In this document: in pieces, positions 8,510 to 16,264 of the stretch
Layout: each line of letters starts with the position of its first letter
How positions within the stretch are numbered: position 1 is the first letter of the stretch
Source: G965219965 sp965219965
Lineage (GTDB): Bacteria; Pseudomonadota; Alphaproteobacteria; RS24
DNA: 64,000 nucleotides
Assembly (NCBI GenBank): GCA_965219965.1
Contig: OZ244796.1
Span: 806,001 to 870,000, forward strand
Reading direction: 5' to 3'
Notes under the pieces: generated by a model
Databases searched by the model: none
Told to the model about the DNA's origin: nothing
What the model saw: only the letters and a program-made list of their open reading frames with translations
Position numbers and translations under genes: made by a program

Positions 8510-8803
8510 CTAAAGACCTGTGGTGACATCAATAGAATGTCCTTCTTGCAATGTAATGACGGCTTTTTTAACGTCATTCTGTTTGCCTTTAATGCCGCGA
8601 AACCGCCGCGTCTTGCCTTTGCGTATCAGCGTGTTGACGGATTTTACCTTCACATCAAACAAAGCCTCTACTGCCGCTTTAATAGCAGGTTTTGACGCAT
8701 CAATAGCTACATCAAAAACAAGCTGGTTGTTTTCTGAAGCCATGGTCGCCTTTTCAGTAATCACGGGGGCGCGTAGCACATCATAATGTTTTAATTTGCT
8801 CAT
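8510..8803 (-). CDS. rplW: 50S ribosomal protein L23
   Basis: L23, 97 residues, at the peptide exit site where trigger factor and SRP dock. Seen: YDVLRAPVITEKATM, FDVAIDASKPAIKAAVEALF and VNTLIRKGKTRRFRG. Overlaps rplD by four bases (ATGA). Confidence 0.96.
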   Translation of the reverse strand: MSKLKHYDVLRAPVITEKATMASENNQLVFDVAIDASKPAIKAAVEALFDVKVKSVNTLIRKGKTRRFRGIKGKQNDVKKAVITLQEGHSIDVTTGL

Positions 8804-9420
8804 TTGAACCGCGCCTCCAAACTTTCCACCGCCGCTTTGGTTAGCACCAAATAATCACGGCGCAAAATGTCATAAACATTCATGCCTTGCACGGGTAGCA
8901 CATCTACGCGGGCGATATTACCTGCGGCGCGGGCGAAATTTTCATTCACTTCTGCCCCGTCAATAATCAGGGCTGATTTCACGCCCAATTTTGTCAACTG
9001 CTCGCGCAATTTGGCCGTTTTGCCATCTTTGGATTCGGCTTTGTCCAGCACAATTAATTTATTGTCGTGCATTTTCGCAGACAGGGCAGATTTCAAAGCC
9101 AGCAAGCGCACCTTTTTGGGCAAGCCAATAGTGTGCTTACGCAAAACCGGTCCATGCGCCTTGCCCCCGCCGACAAAAATATTGGATTTACGATTGCCGT
9201 GCCGTGCCGTGCCGCCGCCCTTTTGACGCCCGACACGCTGGGTTGTGCCAGCAATTTCAGAGCGCGTTTTGGTTTTATGCGTGCCAGCACGCCGCTTGGC
9301 GAGCTGATAATTCACCATGCGTTGCAGCAAATCCGGACGTGGCGTTAGGCCGAAAACGGCTTCGGGCAAATCCAATGTGCCGCTTTTTTGCGCGTCAAGT
9401 GTTGTGATGTCAGCTTTCAT
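8800..9420 (-). CDS. rplD: 50S ribosomal protein L4
   Basis: L4, 206 residues, lining the exit tunnel; in enteric bacteria it also represses the S10 operon. I start at MKADITTLDAQ (9420), which overlaps the rplC stop by 11 bases; upstream in-frame Mets lie deep in rplC. Conserved RVGRQKGGGTARHGNRK loop and GPVLRKHTIGLPKKVR are present. Confidence 0.94.
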   Translation of the reverse strand: MKADITTLDAQKSGTLDLPEAVFGLTPRPDLLQRMVNYQLAKRRAGTHKTKTRSEIAGTTQRVGRQKGGGTARHGNRKSNIFVGGGKAHGPVLRKHTIGLPKKVRLLALKSALSAKMHDNKLIVLDKAESKDGKTAKLREQLTKLGVKSALIIDGAEVNENFARAAGNIARVDVLPVQGMNVYDILRRDYLVLTKAAVESLEARFK

Positions 9421-10348
9421 TATCCGCATCCTTCTTGTCGCTTGCATTTTCAGTGTCTTGAGACTCTTCCTTGCCCTCTTGAGCAGGGGCTGCTTCTTTG
9501 GCTTCTTTTTTCTCTTCTTTTTCTTCTTTGCCGTCTTCTTTCGCTTCCGTTTTCGCTTCGGCTTCGGCTTTGGCTATTTTTTCATCTTCGGCTTTAGCGG
9601 CCGCTTCTGCTTTGGCCGCTTCTTCGGCCTTAGCGGCTTGGGCGGCTTCTTCGGCGGCTTTAGCCGCTTCAGCATCGCCGACCAATGCGGCGGGCATTGG
9701 CACATTATCTGGCAGAGGCCGTTTAACCGCATCACGTAGCAAAACCCATCCGCCTTTTGCGCCCGGCACCGCGCCCTTAACCATAATCAACCCGCGTTCA
9801 ATATCGGTTTTCACCACTGTTAAATTCTGCATGGTCACACGCGCCGCGCCCATATGGCCCGCCATTTTCTTGCCCTTAAATACTTTGCCCGGGTCTTGGC
9901 ATTGACCCGTTGAGCCATGCGAACGGTGCGAAATAGAAACGCCATGCGATGCCCGCAAGCCGCCAAAATTATGCCGCTTCATTGCGCCCGCAAAACCTTT
10001 ACCAATGCTCGTGCCGGTTGCGTCTATTTTTTGGCCTTCAATAAAATGATTAGCGGCAATTTCCGCGCCCACTTCAATGAGATTGTCACCCGAAACGCGG
10101 AATTCCACAATTTTGCGCTTGGGTTCAACTGAAGCTTTGGCAAAATGCGCCCGTGTTGCTTTGGGCATGTTTTTCACTCGCGCCAAGCCTGCGCCAAGCT
10201 GCACAGCATTATAGCCGTCCTTTTCTTCCGTGCGATGAGCCACGACTTGACAGCCGTCAAGTTTCAGCACAGTGACAGGCACGTGCTGGCCTTCCTCGGT
10301 AAAGAGGCGGGTCATTCCGACTTTCTGCACGATCAGACCAGACCGCAT
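9410..10348 (-). CDS. rplC: 50S ribosomal protein L3 with long charged C-terminal tail
   Basis: L3, 312 residues. Residues 1 to about 222 are the normal L3 fold: LIVQKVGMTRLFTEEG, FAGAMKRHNFGG, and the GSTGQCQDPGKVFKGKKMAG loop carrying the Gln that PrmB methylates in other bacteria. The last roughly 88 residues are almost entirely Ala, Lys, Glu and Asp with repeated KAEE/AAKAE units, an unusual extension for L3. L15, encoded 8 kb downstream in the same cluster, has a compositionally similar tail. Confidence 0.96.
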   Translation of the reverse strand: MRSGLIVQKVGMTRLFTEEGQHVPVTVLKLDGCQVVAHRTEEKDGYNAVQLGAGLARVKNMPKATRAHFAKASVEPKRKIVEFRVSGDNLIEVGAEIAANHFIEGQKIDATGTSIGKGFAGAMKRHNFGGLRASHGVSISHRSHGSTGQCQDPGKVFKGKKMAGHMGAARVTMQNLTVVKTDIERGLIMVKGAVPGAKGGWVLLRDAVKRPLPDNVPMPAALVGDAEAAKAAEEAAQAAKAEEAAKAEAAAKAEDEKIAKAEAEAKTEAKEDGKEEKEEKKEAKEAAPAQEGKEESQDTENASDKKDADNES

Positions 10349-10369
10349 TTTCCTTCTCCTTCGCTCTTG

Positions 10370-10681
10370 TTAGAGCTTAATTTGAACATCAACACCGGCG
10401 GGCAAATCCAGCTTCATCAATGCGTCAACTGTTTGCGGCGTGGGGTCAACAATATCAAGCATCCGCTTATGCGTTCGTATTTCAAACTGCTCGCGGCTTT
10501 TCTTGTCAATATGCGGCCCCCGCAGAACCGTAAATTTTTCAATATGGGTCGGCAGAGGAATCGGGCCACGGACATCTGCCCCCGTCCGTTTGGCAGTATT
10601 GAGAATTTCGCGTGCGGAATTATCCAGCACGCGATAATCAAATGCCTTTAGCCTTATCCGAATATTCTGGCTCTGTACCAT
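10370..10681 (-). CDS. rpsJ: 30S ribosomal protein S10
   Basis: S10 (also NusE in antitermination), 103 residues. Seen: IRIRLKAFDYRVLDNSAREI, RGPIPLPTHIEKFTVLRGPH and the C-terminal LDLPAGVDVQIKL. It follows tuf by 19 bases, so the str and S10 operons appear fused. Confidence 0.97.
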   Translation of the reverse strand: MVQSQNIRIRLKAFDYRVLDNSAREILNTAKRTGADVRGPIPLPTHIEKFTVLRGPHIDKKSREQFEIRTHKRMLDIVDPTPQTVDALMKLDLPAGVDVQIKL

Positions 10682-10700
10682 ATTGCTTTTTCGTCCTTAC

Positions 10701-11891
10701 CTATTCAATGATTGCTGATACGACGCCGGCACCGACGGTGCGGCCACCTTCGCGGATAGCAAAGCGCAGCTTTTCTTCCATCGCAATCGGCACAATCAAT
10801 TCAACTTCCATCTCAATATTATCGCCCGGCATCACCATTTCCGTACCCTTAGGCAACTGGCAAACACCCGTCACATCCGTCGTGCGAAAATAAAACTGAG
10901 GCCGATAATTGGTAAAGAACGGCGTATGACGCCCACCCTCTTCCTTCGTGAGGATATAAGCCTCAGCCTTAAACTTCGTATGCGGCGTGATAGAAGCCGG
11001 ATGACACAGCACTTGGCCACGCTCCACCTCTTCACGCTTGGTGCCACGTAGCAAGACACCGACATTATCGCCCGCTTCACCACTATCCAGCAGCTTGCGA
11101 AACATCTCAACACCCGTGCAGGTGGTCTTTTGCGTATCCTTAATGCCGACAATCTCTATCTCCTCGCCCACATTAATAACCCCGCGCTCCACACGCCCCG
11201 TCACCACTGTGCCGCGCCCTGAAATAGAGAACACATCTTCAATTGGCATTAAGAAAGGCTGGTCTTTGGGACGCTCTGGCTGTGGAATATAAGAATCCAC
11301 CGCTTCCATCAGCTTCATAATGGCTTCGCGGCCAATTTCATCATCACGCCCCTCTAGAGCCGCTAGAGCTGAGCCTTTAACAATCGGTATATCATCGCCA
11401 GGGAATTCATAGGAAGACAGCAATTCGCGGATTTCCATTTCAACCAAATCAAGCAGTTCATTATCATCAACTTGGTCAACCTTATTCATAAACACCACCA
11501 GAGCTGGCACACCCACCTGACGAGCAAGCAAAATATGCTCCCGCGTTTGCGGCATAGGGCCATCGGCAGCATTCACAACCAATATCGCCCCGTCCATTTG
11601 CGCCGCGCCTGTAATCATGTTCTTCACATAATCCGCATGGCCCGGACAGTCCACATGGGCATAGTGGCGGTCTTTGGTTTCATATTCCACATGAGCCGTA
11701 GAAATCGTAATCCCACGCGCCTTTTCCTCCGGGGCTTTATCAATATCAGCATAATCTGAAAACTCAGCACCCCCGCCTTCCGACAGAACTTTCGTAATCG
11801 CCGCCGTCAGCGTCGTCTTACCATGATCAACATGACCTATCGTGCCTATATTGCAATGCGGCTTAGTCCGCTCAAACTTCTCTTTTGACAT
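10701..11891 (-). CDS. tuf: Elongation factor Tu, copy 1
   Basis: GTPase that delivers aminoacyl-tRNA to the ribosome, 396 residues. P-loop GHVDHGKTT, DCPGHADYVKNM (G3), NKVDQVDD (G4) and the C-terminal GVVSAIIE are intact. It is at the end of the rpsL-rpsG-fusA string. The second copy at 30395-31585 differs by one residue (Val here, Ile there, in IPI[VI]KGS). The 3' roughly 460 bases of the two copies are identical, which points to recent gene conversion. Confidence 0.98.
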   Translation of the reverse strand: MSKEKFERTKPHCNIGTIGHVDHGKTTLTAAITKVLSEGGGAEFSDYADIDKAPEEKARGITISTAHVEYETKDRHYAHVDCPGHADYVKNMITGAAQMDGAILVVNAADGPMPQTREHILLARQVGVPALVVFMNKVDQVDDNELLDLVEMEIRELLSSYEFPGDDIPIVKGSALAALEGRDDEIGREAIMKLMEAVDSYIPQPERPKDQPFLMPIEDVFSISGRGTVVTGRVERGVINVGEEIEIVGIKDTQKTTCTGVEMFRKLLDSGEAGDNVGVLLRGTKREEVERGQVLCHPASITPHTKFKAEAYILTKEEGGRHTPFFTNYRPQFYFRTTDVTGVCQLPKGTEMVMPGDNIEMEVELIVPIAMEEKLRFAIREGGRTVGAGVVSAIIE

Positions 11892-11944
11892 TTTTCTCTC
11901 CGTTTCTCTCTATTGCTTCAATCTGGATTGTTTCAATCTGGGCT

Positions 11945-14020
11945 TTAAGCCAGTTTGGAAATCACCTCATCCGATACGGCTTGTGGCACCGGATCATAAT
12001 GGTCAAATTGCATAGAATACTGCGCCCGCCCCTGCGTCATGGAGCGCAAATTATTAACATAGCCAAACATATTGGCCAGTGGCACCATGGCCTGAATGAC
12101 AGAGGCATTGCCGCGTGCTTCTGTGCCGCGCACTTGGCCACGGCGGCTGTTCAAATCGCCAATCACATCGCCCATATGCTCATCGGGTGTTGTGACTTCA
12201 ACCAACATCATTGGCTCAAGCAATTTCGCGCCTGCATCACGTGAGGCTTCACGGAAAGCTGCACGGGCGGCAATTTCAAATGCCATGACGCTGGAATCGA
12301 CATCATGGAAAGCTCCATCAGTGAGGGTGACTTTGAAATCAATCATTGGGAAACCGGCCAGCACGCCATTTTCGCGCACGCTTTCAATGCCCTTTTCAAC
12401 GCCCGGAATATATTCTTTTGGAATTGCGCCGCCGACAATTTTGCTTTCAAATTCATAGCCGCCGCCCGGCTCAAGCGGTTCAATGGTCATTTTAATGCGG
12501 GCAAATTGGCCAGAGCCGCCAGATTGTTTTTTATGGGTGTAATCCACATCTGTGGTTTTGGTGAAAGTTTCGCGGTAAGCCACTTGCGGCGCACCGACAT
12601 TCGCTTCAACCTTAAATTCGCGCTTCATGCGGTCAACAATAATATCCAAATGAAGTTCGCCCATGCCAGCAATTACTGTCTGGCCGCTTTCTTCATCTGA
12701 CTTAACCCGAAAAGATGGGTCTTCCTGCGCCAAACGGCTTAAAGCCAGCCCCATTTTTTCTTGGTCGCCTTTGGTTTTCGGTTCAACGGCGACTTCAATA
12801 ACTGGTTCGGGGAATTCCATACGCTCCAAAATAACTGGCGCGGCTGAATCGCATAGCGTATCGCCTGTGGTTGTATCTTTCAGCCCGACCAGCGCGACAA
12901 TATCACCGGCTACGGCATTTTTAATTTCCTCGCGTGAATTAGCGTGCATTTGCAACATACGCCCGATACGCTCGCGCTTATCTTTAACCGTATTCAGCAA
13001 TGTCTCCCCGCTTTCCAACTTGCCAGAATAGATACGTGCAAAAGTCAAAGAGCCGACAAAAGGGTCATTGGCAATTTTGAAGGCCAGCATAGATAAAGGC
13101 GCGTCATCGGAGCTTTCGCGGGTAATATCTTCTTCTGTTTTGGCATCAATACCAGCAATGGCTGGCACATCTAAAGGTGACGGCATGAAATTCACCACCG
13201 CATCAAGCAAGGGCTGGACGCCTTTATTCTTAAACGCTGTGCCATTCATCACAGGCACAAAGGACTGGTCAATCGTGCCTTTGCGAATACAGCGGATAAG
13301 CTCCTCTGCAGATGGTTCAGTGCCATCAAGATAGGCTTCCATCACGTCATCATCCATTTCCACCGCCTGCTCTACCAGCATGGAGCGATATTTTTCGGCC
13401 TGCTCCTTATATTCGTCACGAATATCAGCGTAATCATAAGCCGCGCCCAAATCTTCATTTTGCCACAGCACTTCTTTCATTTTCACGAGGTCAATCAGCC
13501 CTTCATATTGGGCTTCTGCGCCAATGGGTAATTGCAGAACAAGCGGATTAGAGCCGAGTCTGTCTTTAATCATTTCAACACAGCGAAAAAAATCCGCGCC
13601 CGTTCTGTCCATTTTATTGACAAAACACATGCGCGGCACAGAATATTTATCGGCCTGTCGCCAAACGGTTTCAGATTGCGGCTCTACGCCTGCTACAGAG
13701 TCAAAAACCGCAACCGCGCCATCTAGCACGCGCAGAGAACGCTCCACCTCAATGGTGAAATCCACATGGCCGGGCGTATCAATAATGTTAATGCGCTTAT
13801 CGTTCCAAAAACAAGTCGTTGCGGCAGATGTTATCGTAATGCCGCGTTCTTGCTCTTGCTCCATCCAATCCATCGTCGCCGCGCCATCATGCACTTCGCC
13901 GATTTTATAGCTTACCCCTGTATAATACAGAATGCGTTCGGTGGTGGTCGTTTTACCAGCATCAATATGCGCCATGATGCCAATATTGCGATAATCTTCA
14001 AGTGGGGTTACACGTGCCAT
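11945..14020 (-). CDS. fusA: Elongation factor G
   Basis: Translocation GTPase EF-G, 691 residues, normal length. P-loop MAHIDAGKTTTTER, the switch region EQERGITITSAATT, IIDTPGHVDFT and NKMDRTGADF are visible, followed by domains II to V ending in QFDHYDPVPQ. Lies between rpsG and tuf as in the str operon. Confidence 0.98.
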   Translation of the reverse strand: MARVTPLEDYRNIGIMAHIDAGKTTTTERILYYTGVSYKIGEVHDGAATMDWMEQEQERGITITSAATTCFWNDKRINIIDTPGHVDFTIEVERSLRVLDGAVAVFDSVAGVEPQSETVWRQADKYSVPRMCFVNKMDRTGADFFRCVEMIKDRLGSNPLVLQLPIGAEAQYEGLIDLVKMKEVLWQNEDLGAAYDYADIRDEYKEQAEKYRSMLVEQAVEMDDDVMEAYLDGTEPSAEELIRCIRKGTIDQSFVPVMNGTAFKNKGVQPLLDAVVNFMPSPLDVPAIAGIDAKTEEDITRESSDDAPLSMLAFKIANDPFVGSLTFARIYSGKLESGETLLNTVKDKRERIGRMLQMHANSREEIKNAVAGDIVALVGLKDTTTGDTLCDSAAPVILERMEFPEPVIEVAVEPKTKGDQEKMGLALSRLAQEDPSFRVKSDEESGQTVIAGMGELHLDIIVDRMKREFKVEANVGAPQVAYRETFTKTTDVDYTHKKQSGGSGQFARIKMTIEPLEPGGGYEFESKIVGGAIPKEYIPGVEKGIESVRENGVLAGFPMIDFKVTLTDGAFHDVDSSVMAFEIAARAAFREASRDAGAKLLEPMMLVEVTTPDEHMGDVIGDLNSRRGQVRGTEARGNASVIQAMVPLANMFGYVNNLRSMTQGRAQYSMQFDHYDPVPQAVSDEVISKLA

Positions 14021-14047
14021 TGCTTTAGATCCTGAATTAAGTTCTCA

Positions 14048-14518
14048 TTACCAGCGATAATGTGAAAACGCCCGATTGGCTTCTGCCATACGGTGCGTAT
14101 CTTCGCGTTTCTTAACGGCATTGCCGCGATTATTAACGGCATCAAGTATCTCACCTGCCAGCCGTTCGACCATTGTGTTTTCATTGCGCGCACGTGCCGC
14201 CGCGATAAGCCAGCGAATAGCCAGCGCACTTTTACGGTCAGCGCGGACTTCCACTGGCACCTGATAGGTCGCCCCGCCCACACGGCGCGAGCGGACTTCA
14301 ACTGAAGGCATGACATTTTCCAATGCTTCATGGAAAACTTCCACTGGCTCGCGGCTGATTTTTTCTTGCACAATATCCAACGCGCCATAAAGGATATTTT
14401 CGGCGGTGGATTTTTTGCCATGCCGCATGAGACTGTTCATAAATTTGGTAAGAACCATATCGCCATATTTGGCATCGGGGTTAATGGTGCGCTTTTCTGC
14501 GCGGTGACGGCGTGACAT
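14048..14518 (-). CDS. rpsG: 30S ribosomal protein S7
   Basis: S7, 156 residues, organises the 16S 3' major domain. Starts MSRRHRAEKRTINPDAKYGD; the motif FMNSLMRHGKKSTAE and VEVRSRRVGGATYQVPVEVR are diagnostic. In enteric bacteria S7 is the str operon autoregulator; no specific site was resolved here. Confidence 0.97.
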   Translation of the reverse strand: MSRRHRAEKRTINPDAKYGDMVLTKFMNSLMRHGKKSTAENILYGALDIVQEKISREPVEVFHEALENVMPSVEVRSRRVGGATYQVPVEVRADRKSALAIRWLIAAARARNENTMVERLAGEILDAVNNRGNAVKKREDTHRMAEANRAFSHYRW

Positions 14519-14527
14519 GGCAGACTC

Positions 14528-14899
14528 CTATTTCGGACGCTTCGCGCCATATTTAGAGCGACGCTGTTTGCGGTCTTTAACGCCCTGCGTGTCCAGAACG
14601 CCACGAATAATATGATACCGCACGCCCGGCAAATCCTTCACCCGTCCGCCGCGTATCATCACAACCGAGTGTTCTTGCAAATTATGCCCTTCGCCTGGAA
14701 TATAAGACGTTACCTCAAACCCATTGGTGAGGCGCACACGGGCGACTTTACGCAAGGCCGAATTTGGTTTTTTCGGCGTGGTCGTATAGACGCGGGTGCA
14801 GACACCACGTTTTTGCGGGCAGGATTCCATAGCCGGAACCTTGTTCCGTTTAATCACCTTCTGCCGCGGTTTGCGGATAAGCTGGTTAATGGTTGGCAT
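14528..14899 (-). CDS. rpsL: 30S ribosomal protein S12
   Basis: S12, 123 residues, at the decoding centre. The streptomycin-relevant segments TTTPKKPNSALRK and GGRVKDLPG keep the usual lysines, so the protein has the ordinary sensitive-type sequence. First gene of the long ribosomal cluster on the minus strand. Confidence 0.97.
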   Translation of the reverse strand: MPTINQLIRKPRQKVIKRNKVPAMESCPQKRGVCTRVYTTTPKKPNSALRKVARVRLTNGFEVTSYIPGEGHNLQEHSVVMIRGGRVKDLPGVRYHIIRGVLDTQGVKDRKQRRSKYGAKRPK

Positions 14900-15203
14900 T
14901 TGCTTTAACCCACTCTCTCTTATTCACTCTCTCAACACCCCAAAGGGCAAAATTCACACAAAATGGCGGAAATTTCGGCACGCTTTCCCTTTTCCAGCAG
15001 GAAAGCCCCCGAAACCCGACAAAGCAAGCCCAGCCTGCGGCTTGACATTGCTTCAAAGCAGAGGATTTTGCCTGTTTTTCAATCAGTTAGGCAGAATCTT
15101 GCGCTCAAATATCGCTTTAGAAAACAACAACGTTTAGACTGCATCTATCACCAGCCAGAGGCGGGATATGGGCAATCTACAGCCCTGTCACCAAAGTGGG
15201 CTT

Positions 15204-15231
15204 GTTTTAACCAAAAATAGCTATAAGTCAA
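15204..15231 (-). promoter_or_regulatory. Candidate promoter of the str-S10-spc cluster, in the 14900-15281 gap
   Basis: On the minus strand TTGACT (15226-15231) is followed after 16 bases by TAAAAC (15204-15209), which fits a sigma70-type promoter. It lies about 300 bases upstream of rpsL, leaving a long leader. The rest of the 382-base gap 14900-15281 shows no convincing gene; it contains a short GCTTTGAAGC hairpin near 15050. The assignment is inferred from motif match only. Confidence 0.4.
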
Positions 15232-15281
15232 GCGGATTTATCGCCTTTTTCGCCCATGCGCTGGGCTGTGCTATGCGGGGG

Positions 15282-15548
15282 TTAGGCGTTGATATTAACG
15301 CTCAAACGCCTTTCAGACACGCCTTTGAAGATAAAGCCGACTTTTTCGGGCTGTTTTGCCTGTGCTTTGGCTTCACGGGCGGGTTTGAGAATATTCGCCT
15401 CAATAAGGTCGGGGACGACATCCAGCATCACCTCTTCAAAAAGGCCGAGCGTTTCAGTTTGAATAAACATACCGGGAATATTGCTTTCACTAATATAAAC
15501 CCCCGCTTCCTCATCCCAAATCGCTTGGACATAAAGTTCATCACGCAT
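15282..15548 (-). CDS. DUF1902 / HicB-like small protein
   Basis: 88 residues. The N-terminal half (LYVQAIWDEEAGVYISES, then IPGMFIQTETL and an acidic helix FEEVMLDVVPDLIEAN) matches the DUF1902 family, which has the partial ribonuclease-H-like fold of HicB antitoxins. The C-terminal 35 residues are Lys/Ala-rich then hydrophobic. An AAGGGGA site precedes the ATG at 15548. It lies 55 bases downstream of the DUF7002 gene on the same strand, so the two may be cotranscribed. Whether it acts as an antitoxin is inference; no HicA gene is adjacent. Confidence 0.65.
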   Translation of the reverse strand: MRDELYVQAIWDEEAGVYISESNIPGMFIQTETLGLFEEVMLDVVPDLIEANILKPAREAKAQAKQPEKVGFIFKGVSERRLSVNINA

Positions 15549-15603
15549 GATTTTCCCCTTAATATATCGGCCTTTAACCAGTCTATCACATGGGAAATAG
15601 AAA

Positions 15604-16251
15604 TTAAGAAAAATCCTCTACGACTGAGATAACCTCGTCTTTGTGCTGCACAAAAACTTTCCGCACATGGTTGCAAATATCTGGCACTGAGTTCTCCACG
15701 GTAAGCTCTTCTACCCCTTTCCGAAGGTCAGAATAATCTTCGATTCTCTTGAATATGGATTTATCGCGCTTCCGCCCGTTATATGTGCTACCGCTATTAT
15801 ATGAACAAAGAAAAATGCGCTCTCTGTGCGCTTCAATAAGCGAACGAGTATCAATTTCTAGGACAATATGCTCTCGATTCCTATATTCGCTGGCATTCAT
15901 CAGCTTTTTCAGATGGTTTTTGCTTGGCCAGAAGAAAACTTTCCGATTAAGCAAGATGTACCATTCTTCTGGCTTTATATCGTTTAGCAATAGTTTCTGG
16001 AGTTTGTCGGGTGGCATGGGCTTTTGGTCGCGTATGACCGCATCAGGAAGACCATCGGCTGAAATTGAAACACTTTCCAAGCGATGCTCTCGCTCAATCT
16101 TTTTTCTTTTCTGTTCTTCAATCCCGTACAAATCAAGTAATGCGGATGTGCTGAGCAATCCGTTTGCACGAATTGACTCCCAAGAATCCAGCTCTGCCAT
16201 GTGAAACAAAGTCGGGAAAGCCCTTATCAATTCCTCTTCATTTTCCGTCAT
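15604..16251 (-). CDS. DUF7002 family protein
   Basis: 215 residues. Start at ATG 16251, behind GGGGAG and 13 bases after the TonB-receptor stop; an upstream in-frame ATG would overlap that gene. Sequence hallmarks I associate with DUF7002: LFHMAELDSWESIRANGLLS, STSALLDLYGI, AVIRDQKPM, the LLNRKVFFWPS strand and NSGSTYNGR. The pattern of a His near the N terminus, an R/VFFW strand and a Ser/Gly-rich loop recalls DarT-type ADP-ribosyltransferases, but that is a resemblance, not proof. Base composition is more A+T-rich than neighbouring genes, consistent with transfer. Function unknown. Confidence 0.65.
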   Translation of the reverse strand: MTENEEELIRAFPTLFHMAELDSWESIRANGLLSTSALLDLYGIEEQKRKKIEREHRLESVSISADGLPDAVIRDQKPMPPDKLQKLLLNDIKPEEWYILLNRKVFFWPSKNHLKKLMNASEYRNREHIVLEIDTRSLIEAHRERIFLCSYNSGSTYNGRKRDKSIFKRIEDYSDLRKGVEELTVENSVPDICNHVRKVFVQHKDEVISVVEDFS

Positions 16252-16264
16252 GCTCCCCGCCTGC

